Source: Tyto alba (lineage: Eukaryota > Chordata > Aves > Strigiformes > Tytonidae). Taken from it: 64,000 nucleotides of DNA. The notes under the pieces were generated by a model. It searched no databases. It was given only the letters and a program-made list of their open reading frames with translations, and was not told the DNA's origin. The translations under genes and the position numbers were made by a program. The stretch spans positions 10,491,752 to 10,555,751 of the forward strand of contig NW_024881301.1 in assembly GCF_018691265.1 (NCBI RefSeq). Reading direction: 5' to 3'. Below, piece after piece: positions 25,301-37,830 of this stretch. Position 1 is the stretch's first letter, and the number at the start of each line of letters is the position of its first letter.

Positions 25301-26544
25301 CTCCAGAGAAAGAACAGATACCCATATTAATAATCTCTTAAATCAATGGGAGAACGAATGTGCTCCATGATAACATGGACTGATCACAGAGCATTTCATT
25401 AAGACCAAACAGAAGGCTCTCCCAGATCAACTAGTGCCGTGGTTGTTAATAACATATTGGCTCCTGACTTGCTGAAACCAGTAGACCAAGAATTTACAGA
25501 CTGTCTGACACACAATTTTACAGTGGTAAATGAAATGCAAGTTTTCAAGGATAATATACGTTACTAAGGAAAGAAATACTTGTATCTTTAAATAGAAATG
25601 CATACCATTACATATTTGGAGCAATTTTTCCCTTGAACATGCATATCTTTCAGATACTTGGCAAAAATCATGACCGTTTATGCAAGGTTATAATTTCATT
25701 ATCCAAGTTCCAACGTCTAAAGAAGCAGAAAGAAGAAACTAATGTAATATCCAACCCCATGCAAATTCTTAGCAAGTCCTTAAAGACTCTAGTGAGTGAA
25801 ATTTTGTGATGTTGTGTAAGAAAATATAAAACGCATGATTATTTATTATTTCCTAATTTGTGCAGACACATACACTTGTACAGAATGGGTGCTAAAAGTG
25901 CTACTAAATCAAAATGACTACGTTTCACATTTTTTACAGGTATAATGAAATACCTAAGATATTAGTAAATGGTGAAACCTCATGCCCTTTAAGAACTACC
26001 AGAAATGTAAGTTGGTGTAATCTGCAATGTCATAAACTGTGATAAATATGAATGAGTTTCAGGGTGTTTTTTCAAAATGTACACTTCTGAAATCTTTAAT
26101 GGCACTTCCAAGACATCCAAGCTTCTAAGAATTAATTTCAGAATTTCTGTTATTTCTGCTTGCCCCTATTCTGTTGTAACTTTTATCAGACTAAAGATCT
26201 GTTTTCATTACACACAGAGTCACCCCTTCCATTCTGGGAAGCAAAGACTTCATTAAACTTACAGACCCACTGATGACAGGGCTCCACTGAACACTAGCCC
26301 TCTCTGGCTCAGTTAATGTTCTGGACATCTGAAAATCTCCACAAAGATAAATGATGACTACCTGGACTCCCAACACTTCAGTGGAGGTACTGTCAACCTG
26401 GAGGTCACTAAATCTTTAGCATCTGCTCATTACTTCATCTGCAGCCAGGAGGCAGTACCAACATATAATTTACTTGGTGAAAGGCAAACCAACTCCCTTC
26501 TACATGAACATTTACAGAGCAACTGACAATACCTACCTCTTTCA
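22391..26544. other. AT-rich non-coding DNA with a small 18-bp tandem repeat
   Basis: No gene recognised; open frames reach 79 codons at most. About three copies of an 18-bp unit (AAGTCATTACACTCAT core) lie at 23,531-23,583, the third with two changes. A short CA run is at about 24,247-24,260. Nothing else stands out. Confidence 0.55.
23531..23583. repeat. Three-copy tandem repeat, 18-bp unit
   Basis: Copies at 23,531-23,547, 23,548-23,565 and 23,566-23,583. The first two agree nearly perfectly and the third has A-to-C/T-to-A type changes (CAATACGCTCAT for CATTACACTCAT). Confidence 0.85.
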
Positions 26545-26712
26545 CCATGAAAGTGGCCAAGCCCTGAAGCAAGCTACTCAGAGAGATTGTGGAACCTCCA
26601 TCTTTGGAGATATTCAAAACTCAATGGGACAAGGCCTGAACTTCCTGATCTAGCTTTGAAGTTGTCCTTGAGGCACAGAAGTCCCTTTTAACCTATACAA
26701 TTATCTGAATGT
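26545..26712 (+). mobile_element. CR1 LINE 3' fragment, plus strand
   Basis: This reads as the last 170 bp of a CR1 element in sense orientation. It has a CTACTCAGAGAGATTGTGGA block, then a CTTTGGAGATATTCAAAACT block, a CCTGATCTAG block and a final AGAAGTCCCTTTTAACCTA segment followed by ATTATCTGAATG, which resembles the CR1 terminal repeat region. It is 5'-truncated and clearly diverged. It lies in the opposite orientation to the CR1 at 16,866. The 60-codon frame on the other strand is incidental. Confidence 0.87.
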
Positions 26713-28394
26713 ATGCAAAACTACTTTGTTTTCATCTGAATCACAGCAATATCCAGAAGAAAAGGTAGGAATTTGATTTGCTCTACTTCAGGCACTTTCC
26801 AACAAGAAGTGAAGCGGAGTCAGGGAGTTCCACATCATTTGAATTGCTTTGCAATGGCCATAGGAGAATAGCACCTCATCTTTATGTTTCATAAAGACAA
26901 TAGCAGCTCCAGTGCTATAAAATCCTTAATTCCCAGCTCATGCTTCAGCAGTGATTCCAAAGGATTGCTAGCAGCCAAAAATCACTGGTATGGTTACCTG
27001 CCACATCCAGGTTTTCCTTTAAGGTCTTCCATCTCACTAATGATGAGGCTGACTTGGCTTTGCTATGAGATTTAGCAAAGAAATGACCTACAGTGATACT
27101 GAAGAGGAAAACAGCAAATTAAACTGGTTGTCTTCCTATTTTACAACCAGTTGCAATTACCATACTGGGTACATGCCATCCACAGAAAACACTGAACCAC
27201 ACAAACAGGAACCATTTCATTAGCATCCACAGAGTGAACCTTTCCCCAGGTGTAATTTAAGGAGCCCATAAAATATGCAGTTCCATCTACTACTTTGAGT
27301 CCTCAATCGCTTCCTACTGTAATTCTAGTTTCTCTCTACATGAAATCCTGCAGTTAAATCTACTTTCGGGATGACTGCCCTGATTAATAACTCTATAATG
27401 TCTGTACTCTCTGTTGGATAAAGCATTTCTTTGTTCAAAAGTAATCCTTTTCCTCTGAACGCTGGCAATTTCAGTGCCGAGGGAATGAATCACCACCGCT
27501 TGGTGCTGCCATTCACACTGCTGGGATGTGTAGTCATGTGAAGTCATTCTGAGCCATAATTTCTTATCCTTCTCAGTCAGCTGTGGATTATGACAGTGGA
27601 AGGGCTCTACAAATGCAAATAACTCACAAGTGAACCAATGTGCCTTCACAGATACTGGATGAACTCTGAATACCTCAATTTTTAAATTTTGAATGCTAAC
27701 TTAAGAAAGAAAAATATTTGCTAGAAAAGACAAGGCAACCAAATAGGCAGAACACAGTAATACAGGATGCAGTTCCTGGAAGGAAATAGAAGGGAAAACA
27801 TTCTTCGTTCTATGTTAAGTTCCACTACAGTTTGCTAGAAAACTTGGTAAAAGTGGTCAGTGTTTTGATTTTTGCTCCACATACTGGAATTAAAAAGAAA
27901 GGAAAGATCTCTTGAGTTTTCACACATCAGTGACAAAGGTACTCTTCACAGTGAAGAGCAAATATTCAGTGGCCTGACTTGGGATTCATGTGTCACAAAT
28001 GATCATTTAGTTCACTGCAGAGATCTGAGCATGAGACAGTGCTACCTCCAACTATCAACCCTACTGATGGACAATTAACTGTTAGGGTGTCAGTGTTTTC
28101 TGAAAGGTCATTTCATCTGGATGCAGAAAAGGATCATTTTAGAAAACATATTTCCACACAGTAGGTTAACGTTTACCTGCCTGCTTGTATCAGGAAAAAA
28201 AGTACCTTTCAATAAAGGATTTAAAAATTACTAAACAAGTTTATTAAACACATTTTACGATGATCCTGTGCAACAACGTATTAGTAAATTTATGTTGATG
28301 ACTGAGGGGAGGAATTGTATAGAAAAATCCACTGAGGAAGAAAGGCTGAAACGTGTTATTTCATCAGTTTAGTGGGGCCCATTTCACCTGAATT
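26713..28394. other. Non-coding DNA, nothing identified
   Basis: The segment 27,314-27,649 has a 111-codon minus-strand frame with mixed composition but no domain that I recognise and no start or splice support. It may be worth an alignment. No other feature was seen. Confidence 0.45.
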
Positions 28395-28500
28395 TAAATG
28401 ACTTGAGTAAGATTATGCAGTGAGTCAGCTCAGAGCCCAGAATAGAACCAGGGAATCATGGCTCATTGTCTCTGTCTTTAACCATTAATTTGCACTCCCA
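28395..28500 (+). repeat. Probable CORE-SINE/MIR-type SINE relic
   Basis: The segment reads like the classic amniote MIR core: TGACTTGAGTAAGATTATGC, then GAGTCAGCTCAGAGCCCAGAATAGAACC, then a CATGGCTC...TCTTTAACCA segment. These correspond to the 'acttgcccaaggtcacaca', 'agagccaggaatagaaccc' and 'ctctaacca' parts of the family as I know it. It is heavily diverged, as expected of an ancient element shared across amniotes. The call is by eye. Confidence 0.6.
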
Positions 28501-29213
28501 CATTGAGAAAAATGGATATTACTATTGTATTAAGCACCCCAATATATTTAATCATACTAATACACTGAACCATATTAGAGAAAACACATAAACTGAGATA
28601 TAAAACTGACATCCAGTCTGAAACTCATGTAACTGTGAATATGAGTAGAAAAGGGTCAATACTTGTGTAAAACTGATGGACTTACAAGCTTTACTGTTCA
28701 GTCCTCTAGCTTAGACTGTTTTGGGTTCTGTTATAACTAAAATATGTCAATCTCACTTTCAAAATGAAAAAAAAAAATTGCAGAGGTGTCCAACCACAAA
28801 GAAGCTCTGTAGATAGTAAGTTATATATGTTTTGTTACCGTAAAGGTTCATTCTATCATAAATATACATTTTAAACTTTCTGTTGTGATCTCCTTTAAAA
28901 TCTCATGAGAGTATACTACTGCTTAGGAAGTGCTTCAATAGATACAGTACTGGATAGCTGTCTCCTAACACCAAATTTGTCACTTCCGTCTAAAAATAGC
29001 AGTAGATGGATGGCCTGAAAAGATCCATTTATATGGGGCTTTACAGTACAATTTAAAGATACTTTCCAATATTTAAATAAAGACTGCATGTTCTGGTAAT
29101 ATTTAGTTAAAGTTAACATCTAGTAAGGAAAAGGATCAACTCTTAATTGCTAACAGGACTCTCTCTTTCAATTAAATATAGATTTTATAATGAAATATGT
29201 ATTCTGGAGAATA
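28501..29213. other. Non-coding DNA, nothing identified
   Basis: AT-rich sequence with an A run at about 28,767-28,776. No gene or repeat recognised. Confidence 0.55.
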
Positions 29214-29727
<514 letters not shown>

Positions 29728-29736
29728 ACACATTAC

Positions 29737-29756
29737 TTTTTTTTTTTTTTTTTTTT
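29737..29756. repeat. T20 homopolymer
   Basis: Twenty consecutive T residues just right of the TTTC array, followed by CTTTCCC. Confidence 0.95.
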
Positions 29757-32700
29757 CTTTCCCACTCATTCTCAGATGGTCCCCTTTTTGCCCTGCAAAT
29801 GTGAAAGATCTGCTTTGGAGTCTGTTACGATAGTAACAAGACTGCAAGTGCTGCAATGTATGGACTGTGTCTGCTGTGTTCTCAAACCAGTATCAACTGG
29901 TTCCAGACCTCTTTTGATGCTGCCTATTCCCAAACACATCTTTAACTTCAAACTCAAATACTTGAGTGCATTTGAAACTATTGGTAACCACTAGGATTGG
30001 ACAAAGTGTAAATATGAACAATTACTTTGCAACCTGTTCCAGGTTGGAAGCAACCCACAGCTTCCTGAAAAGTGCCACAGATCAAGAACTCCTTCCATCT
30101 GCATCAGTTCTTCCCCACCTGCCCACTCCAGGTAATTAGGATGAGATGGTTGTATTTTCATTTTTCAGTGCTGCACAGAATTCATCCTGTGCTCTCAGTC
30201 ACTCCTCCTCCCAAGAGACGGTGGGGTGCAGCCAATATGCTTTCACTCTTGCTCCCTCCAGTTGCTCACAGCAGATAATAGCAGGTAAATAGTCATCAAT
30301 CTCTTCCCCACAGCGAGAGTCAGGGGCTGATCACTGCTGAGTTAAGGAAGAGGAATGACTCTCCACAGTCAGCCAAGAAGTAGGTGAGATGCTCTTCTAT
30401 AGTGAGTTTTACAACCTGAAAGTGTCGTTCTCAATGGCTTTTTACAGGGCAGACCTCTTCAAAAATTTTAAGCTAATGTCTGAGTATCTATTAAAATGTC
30501 ACATGAAGACAGAGCTATAAAATATATATTAATATATGTTTCCTTGTCACCTTCCAAAGATCCTTAGTAGACACATCTTTGAGGCCTGTGGATCACAGGA
30601 CTGAAAAATTATCAATTAAAGCTGTTTCAACGTGTGAAATAAGGAACAAAACAGAAGAGGGAGCTGAGAAGGCAACCGGGAGATGTGATTATACAAACAA
30701 GCAGGATTTGCATATTAACAACTTGCAGACTCAAGGTGAAATTTTCCTGAAAGATGCAAATACACAAGAATTACAAGTAGTATCAGCAAATTATGGCCAT
30801 CTGACATAATTAAGACAGACTTCTAAGCTATTTATCTCTCTTCTGACTGTAAGAGAAGGGTGTCACATGTGGTGCCATATACCCTTGCAGAACCTTCCCG
30901 ACAACTGTGCTTGGTAGAAAGAAAGAGTGGTTTAATTGCTTCAAATATTGTTTTCTCAGAAGTCATCTTTATTGCTTTGTTGGCAGACACCTTAGAGTGA
31001 ACTGAAAGATTATTTTGATATACTCTGTGTCAATAGATATAATAAACCACTGCTTCTTTCAAGGTGATAAAGTCAAGGCATGTAATGGATGGATTAAGAA
31101 GCACTGGCACAGAAAAATAAAACAGTTTGCCTGAGGTAAAACATCAGATCACCAGCAAAGCTGGGAATATGCTTGAGATTCTAAGAATATTCTTTGGAAT
31201 GATCTCTGGAATTTGTTTTCTCTGTAATATCAGACTTTCTTTTTTTAAGATATAAAGTACTAGGATATACTGTTTTCTGTAGATGCACACATGAAGCAAT
31301 CTGTAAACCTGTAGTCTTCAGAAGACCATAAACTATTTTTGTATACTGTTTAAAGCTCTATGTACTACTGGAAATGCATAAAAGGTGGCTGAAGAGCCAT
31401 TATACCCTTCTATAACTCAAAAATTTGGTGCTGTCTTATGAAACTACCAGTCATAATGTTTAAAATAAACCAAAGGGATAACTTCTACACAGAGCGTGCA
31501 TGTAAATTGAGAAACTCATTCTCTTAAGATATTAAGTCAGAAGTATAAAGAATTAAAAATGAGACTGGAAGTTCATGGAGAGTAAGAACTCTGATCATTA
31601 TTAAATACAGAAGTAAGCTCCTTAACCCCTGACAGTCATTCTTGTTGTGCCTTGTTTCTTATACTTTTTTGTAAGCATTCACTGCTGATCACAGTAAGAG
31701 AAAGATGAATTAGATCTCTGGTCCCACCCAATATAGCAGCTTTTATGTTCAGCAGAGCACTGAAGAGGATGGTACCTATTGTGTCTGAGCTTCTCAACTG
31801 GCAACACCCATCTTCCTGAGAAGTCAAATTCATGAAGCAGACATCTAGAAACACCAATCATGCTTTGCTTGGTTTATTCTTCCAGGTATTTCAAGGTCAT
31901 TAACTTCTGGTAAATGGCCAAAAAATATCTTAAGTGCTCATTGTTTTGCAAACTAAAAATAGCAATCTACTCTGCAGTTTCTCTGGTTGCCTGAGTAAAG
32001 CCCCACAGGTTCCTACAAATGGATTTTATCTGAGTACTAAGGCAAAGGAAAGTGGGAAGAAGGGAGATGTAAAGAGAAGTGAAATGTCTTTCTCTAATGA
32101 GCCACAGTTAGTTTCTCCCATGGCTGCCTTAACATGGACCATGCATTGCTGAAAATTTTATAGTAATCAAGTCAAATTCTTATATTGTCTTCAGTTTTTC
32201 CACAGAAATCTACCTTACAGAGATGCACTCCTCAACAATACCAAGCAGAGTCCACAGGCAAAGACACCTAAAAGGTATAATCAGCCAAGACAATTTAAAA
32301 TGCAGTGAAGTTTTCAGTAACTGTATAACACCAGCTAATAGGGATACTCCTGCTCAAATACCCAGAACTGCTTGGTTTTGGATCCCCTGAGCATTTGCTA
32401 GAATGTTTGTTTCTTTGGCGGGAAGAGTTGAGGGTGTTGAAGCAAGAGCTTAAAATGGGATGTGAGTTTTGAATTTCAAAACTTCATTCCAAGGGTGGTT
32501 TGGGGCTAGCTTAATCTCATGCATTCTGTGGGAAAGTAAGGGGCTGCTGGGAAAAGCCCCACAATCTGAGGCACTAGATCTTGCTTTGCTTTTGAGAAAC
32601 ATAAATAAAACCTGGCAAATTGTTACTTCACAGTAGTATGATTGCAGAAAGAAGTATTAGTTGCCTTCGACATTTACTGCCGTATCATTGCTACATATTG

Positions 32701-32791
32701 AGCATGAAATCCTGACCCATTTCTTTGTCTTCTAACAGTTACCAGAAAACAGATAGGTAAAGATAGTGTGGTAGCCCTAAAGAAGTGGTAC
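29757..32791. other. Non-coding DNA; possible weak MIR relic near 31,125-31,200
   Basis: No gene recognised. Around 31,125-31,200 the text GCCTGAGGTAAAACATCAG...CAAAGCTGGGAATATG resembles a MIR core, but too weakly to call. A small inverted repeat GGGGCT...AGCCCC lies at about 32,541-32,562. Open frames do not exceed 76 codons. Confidence 0.45.
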
Positions 32792-32796
32792 AACCT

Positions 32797-33048
32797 TGTC
32801 CTGGTTTGCACTCAGAGGGCAACTGAGCACCACGCAGCTGCTCACTCACCCCTTCTCGCCCAGCACTGGGAAGGAGAAAATGAAGCAAAAGGCTCCAGAA
32901 TTAATATATGGACAGGGAAGAGTGACTCACCCCTTACAGTCACAGGCAAAAGACAGACTGCTTCTCACAGACAGAAGTTTCTCACAGTGGGGCACTGCTG
33001 TAGCCCCCTCCCCTGCTACCAAAAACCCTGACACAGAATCCCAGCACA
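32797..33048 (-). mobile_element. Short internally deleted ERV LTR (252 bp), minus strand
   Basis: It has TG...CA ends and imperfect 5-bp flanks (AACCT at 32,792-32,796, GACCT at 33,049-33,053; four of five match). On the plus strand the left part (CACCACGCAGCTGCTCACTC...GGACAGGGAAGAGTGACTCACC...CAGTCACAGGCAAAAGACAGAC) parallels the left part of the 61,246 LTR. It then jumps directly to that LTR's right end (TTTCTCACAG...CTGTAGCCCC...CTGCTACCAAAAACCCTGAC...CCCAGCACA). About 0.8 kb found in the middle of the larger LTR is missing. It is either a deleted copy or a short subfamily. No internal retroviral genes flank it. Frames of 87 and 125 codons across it are incidental. Confidence 0.75.
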
Positions 33049-33053
33049 GACCT

Positions 33054-36000
33054 GCACATTCAAGTAACACCAAATTTCCACCTCTTCCACAAAATGTACT
33101 TTATTTCCCAGGGGAAAATATGGTAGAGGTTGATTTTCACAATAAGAAAAGATGTTTATTGGGTATCACTTAATAGTTTAATTATCAGGTTCAATACAAA
33201 CAAACGTTCAAATTATGGCAGATTTTTAATGTACATTATACATAAATGCCTCCTCTATACAGCTCTTTATTTTCCTGTGTATTTTTGAAGTCTTCCAAAC
33301 ATGATGTTGATAATATAATCAGCTGCTTTAATAAACAGAACCTAACATTCCAAAGACCATTGGTTCTATTATTGTAACTTCCCTGGTGCATAGCTGTAAA
33401 CAGACACATGAATGATAGAAAATGACCTAGATAAATGTGTCCTGATAGCTGTCACTCCTTAGTCTTGACCTTTTGACACTGTTCCAGCTCTGTGATACCT
33501 TGTCCCAGCATTAAGGGAGAGACCATCTCAGGCTTATTCTATTCTGGACAAACTACTAGTATTTCTTTACAAAGACACACAATCTCATAAAATCAGTGGA
33601 GTAAAACGTATTTCTAATATAAGTTCAAAAGAAACATTGAACCTTTCTACAGCTTCTCAGCTCCCACTATAAAAATATGTAAAAAATTATAGTACTAAAT
33701 TAAATGCTATTCATATTTTACTGGTAGTTGGATGTTTCTGTATTTATTTTGAGCTTTTTAACTCAGAAAGCACAAGTCTCACCAAACCTAATTCCTAAGG
33801 AATCCTATTTTCAGTGCCTTTTAGTAAATAGAAGAAAGTAAGATAAAGGATAGAAAGTACTTGTGACTTAATGTATTCAGATTTGTAATTTATATTCTGT
33901 GTAATTTAACACACAATGGTAATTCACCAAAAATATGCTGGTCTACAAAAGAAATCCCAAAGTAACCAGAGAATATGTAAAATACAGTGGGAAACTATGA
34001 CCACTGTAGAAACCCAGTGTAACTAATAATTCAGAGAGCAATGTGTATGTTATAAAATATAAGCTATGTTATACACATAGAGTATCCATGCTTTTTACCT
34101 AAGAAATCAGCCTTACAATGCTGGGTGCTGCCTGCATTCAAGCATTATCTTGCAAACACAGTCAAGCAGCTTAAAAGAAAAACACACCATTAATTTACAT
34201 AACTAGAGTGAATTCAGGTACTCCCCTGTGTAGCCCAAAACACCCCTAGAATTTAAATCAAAACCAACCTCCATTGTTAAGCGATAGAAAATTTTATCAA
34301 AAGTTTTAAAAGCAAATAAATCAGGTGTGCTGGAACAACATAAAATGTAGCCTAGCCTCTGCTATTTTTTCCAGATTCTGCTAGCACACTCTGGTGAGAG
34401 TGAATAATCTACTGTGATAGGGAAGAGAAACTGAAAAACTTTTCATCAGTCTTATTAATCACCACAGCAAAAAGCCAGAAATAAGGTTTTCTGCCAAGAG
34501 CCTTACATTTTAAAATTCTGTTAGAATAAAGTTCTCCCAAGAAGTCCACCATTTTGTCCTTTCAACATCATCTACTTCTTTCTATTACGTTAGGAAATCA
34601 CTGCTACAGTAGTGTATTGTGTAACAACAGGCCCATGAGACAGGTGGGGGCCATATTTTCTTACAATCTCCAACTACTGTAACACTGTATAACAAATTAA
34701 ATGCAGCTTAACTATAAAGTCTCACTGTAAAGATTAAAAAATACCTAAAGTACTACTATATAATTGAATTTAGATTAAACTAAACCCAGTCTTGTGATGT
34801 TTTTGTTTGTTTGTTTAAGATTTACTGGTATTGTTGTCTGTGAGATATACACAACTGTAAAATGTTCCAAAGTCATCTTTCAGATAGACACCTTGCACAC
34901 CTTTAGGCCTACTTAAAAGATTATGAGCAATGAGTGCTTCTGGTAGGCTAGAGGAAAGGAAGTCCTTATTATACAAGATAATACCCTTTCGGTAAAGAGT
35001 GACATCCTCACTGCAGAATCTGAATAAAAGGTGAAGCAGCTGTAATGACCATATTATATTCAGAAATGCACTATACTAAACTTTTGTATTCACTGAGATA
35101 ATGAATATCTAATTTGACGTCCTTCTACAAACAAGAGCTGTAATTTAAGGCTCTTTTTGAAACCTAAACAAGTCCAGTGTTAACTTCTTCCTGACACCTT
35201 TGACTTGAAAAAAGAAAAAAAAAAAATTTCTACTTATTTTTTACTAGCTTTTTAGATATTGTATTTAGATATTGCATTTACTACATAGTAATTTTGAAAT
35301 GAAGATGACTAAGTTATGAATCTGGACCCAGAAAGATGGCACCTTTCCTGTGCAGAACACCTGAGAACCCCTCTACCAGAGAGTATATGCCCTACACTGT
35401 GTTCCAAATAAGAAAGCTAAACACCTGCAAGAGTGATAGGGAGGAAGTAAAAGAATTATGTGAGATCTTAAAAACTTACTTCCTAGTGAAAAGTTTGGGA
35501 AGCTCAAACTATTTGAATTGTCCCTAAAAACCATGATCCAGAAACAAAGAAAAAAATCTCCCAAGCCCCAGTGAACCCCTGCCTGGATCAATGATAACTA
35601 CCCACCTAGAGTTTTCTCTATTCTCTTCCCACTCGTATTGCACTAGACACTGTCATGTAGCCCACAAAAAAAATTATAATGTGGCCTCATTTTGTTTTGT
35701 TATAATTCAGAATTATGAAAAAAATGCAACTATGAGATCAAATTGCAGACTGAAGGACAGAGATCACACAGAATTAGTAAACCATTACCTTTGGTTTCAA
35801 AACATAACTAAGATGCTCAGAAACTCTTGAACAAAAAGACTTCTATCTATATGGTTGGCCTTCGTCTCACATAAGCAGCATGCTCATATAGACACTGATC
35901 AAAGTCAGTAAAGACAGTATCAGTTTTATTCAATTTTTTACTTGGAATAATGGGTTTCTCCTTTGGAAAAGTGACCTGTGTACATAACTGGGCAATTAAA

Positions 36001-37740
36001 ATGTTCACTTCAGAAAATGAAAGAACAAACAAGAGAGTGAGGAAAGTGTTGAATTTCATCAATTAGAAATTTGTCATTGATTCAATAGATCCAGAATTTC
36101 ACACAGCTATTTGAGCTGATGCATTTTTTAAAAACAAAATCAGTATAAGCAGTAAGATCTTTCAGTCTTCTTATTTTTTTTCTAATTTTAATAGAAATTA
36201 GTGATAGTAGAGCCTTTGAAGCTACCACCTATCATTCTGAGTGAAAGTTACTTAAATCCGTGCATTTGCTGACTGTTTTGCTAACAGGGCTTTTACTTCC
36301 TCACCAAGCCAAAGCCAAAACCCATCTAATCTACTTTCCTGCCAATACTGAATTGATCCTTATTGTACTTATACCCTAGCTAGGTTTACGTGACCAAACA
36401 TTGATGTTTCAGCTTCCTCTCTCAAAGACACACACACTTGCACAGAATACTTCTGACAAACAGGATTCACTGAGAAGTGGATTATCATGGTAACTTTCCT
36501 CTGAGTTTCTTGTGTTTGTGCTTTATTTTTACCTCTGCAAACACGTCTTGGCTCACAGAAGCTATCAAAAGCAGTAGCATCTAAGAGTGTCTGTATATTA
36601 TTCACAGAGAGGCAAAATATAGCTAACTTCTTTTGACATTAATGGGACTTGTATATACATGTCCTTCAAGTAAATAGAAAAAAGAAACTTAAAGTTGTTA
36701 CAAGGAAAACAGAGTAAATCAGACACTGGAAAGAAAGACAGGGAAAAGCTTATTTCTTTCCTGCATTCACCCAAATCACTCCAACAACACATTTTTGTCT
36801 GTGGCTTTATGTGCCAGCCTTCATCTTGAGACATCCTAATATTTAAATGTTTAATGAATATCTGTTGGAACTAAAAAGAAATATGCTTAAAATCTGACCT
36901 AAAAGAATGCTTAATGGGGTCTAGATAAAATGCCAAAGTTATCTGTTGTGATCTTTACTGTTTTAAGGTCTTTGCGTCACTGGTAAGTTTGACTCGAAGT
37001 ATTCCAGGCTCCTCAGAAATATAGGGATGTTTTTAACAATGGACACATAGATCTGTTTCAGCTCCTCTCATTTCTGTGTGCACTGTTACAGCAATAGATA
37101 ATCTGCTGAGCAATGAAGGACCTCTCCCACAAGGAGCATAAAAATGAATGGACAAAGCAGGTTCAATGCAGAATAATGCAGTTCAGACAGTGACAATTTT
37201 TCTCCACAAAACAAAGATAAAGTGATTGTTTGGGTACTTTTAGAGAAAAGCGAGCCAAGACAGCATCAGCAAAATGCATCATCAACTTTTGAACAGACAC
37301 CTAATTGCCACTGTGTTAACAGACAGGTAGGAGATGAAGTTCAAAACAGAGGTCACTATTGTGACCTCAACAACGAATAAAATAAGCTACAGGTGAATAA
37401 AATTGGAATTTCCCCCCTCCCAAAACAACTTGTGCATGCATACAACTGGAAGTGCATGTGCAGTATATTGCCTCAGAGCTGAAATAGTCTCCTCCCTATC
37501 CTTTGGGTATTGTAAGGAATTGAGATTCAGGGTTTAGTAGCATTTCTAGTAGTCTATATTTGAAATGAGAATAATAGGTATTATTTACACTTTGTAAATT
37601 AAAACTTTCACCGTCCTAAATACTCCAGCTAAGATGGAGGACAACTGAATTACAGACTGAATGAACATAAGTCTTAGTTGTTAAGATTATACATTCTCAA
37701 CAAATGAGAGAATAATGAAATCTCTGGTTCTGCTTTTAGA
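33054..37740. other. AT-rich non-coding DNA, nothing identified
   Basis: No gene, RNA or named repeat seen. A short TTTG run is at about 34,800-34,817. Open frames are at most 79 codons and look random. Confidence 0.55.
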
Positions 37741-37830
37741 GAAGCAAACTTCAGACAGAGAAATGTTGATTTACCTGCCCAACACTACACAGAAACTGTA
37801 GGACAGAATCTACCCTTTGTTTTAAAGGTT
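37741..37830 (+). repeat. Possible MIR-type SINE relic
   Basis: The order ACTTCAGACAGAGAAATGTTGATTTACCTGCCCAACACTACACAGAAACTGTAGGACAGAATC parallels the MIR core (a 'gaggcacagagaggtt...acttgcccaaggtcacacag...gcagag' layout). It is strongly diverged and short, so the assignment is tentative. Confidence 0.4.

Noticed and set aside
30010..30070. Short CR1-like words (CTGTTCCAGGTTGGAAGCAACCC)
   Set aside because: Only one short block resembles CR1 and the flanking blocks are missing, so chance is as likely.
32541..32562. Small hairpin GGGGCT...AGCCCC
   Set aside because: Six-bp stem without a T run or other context; eukaryotic background makes a terminator reading meaningless.
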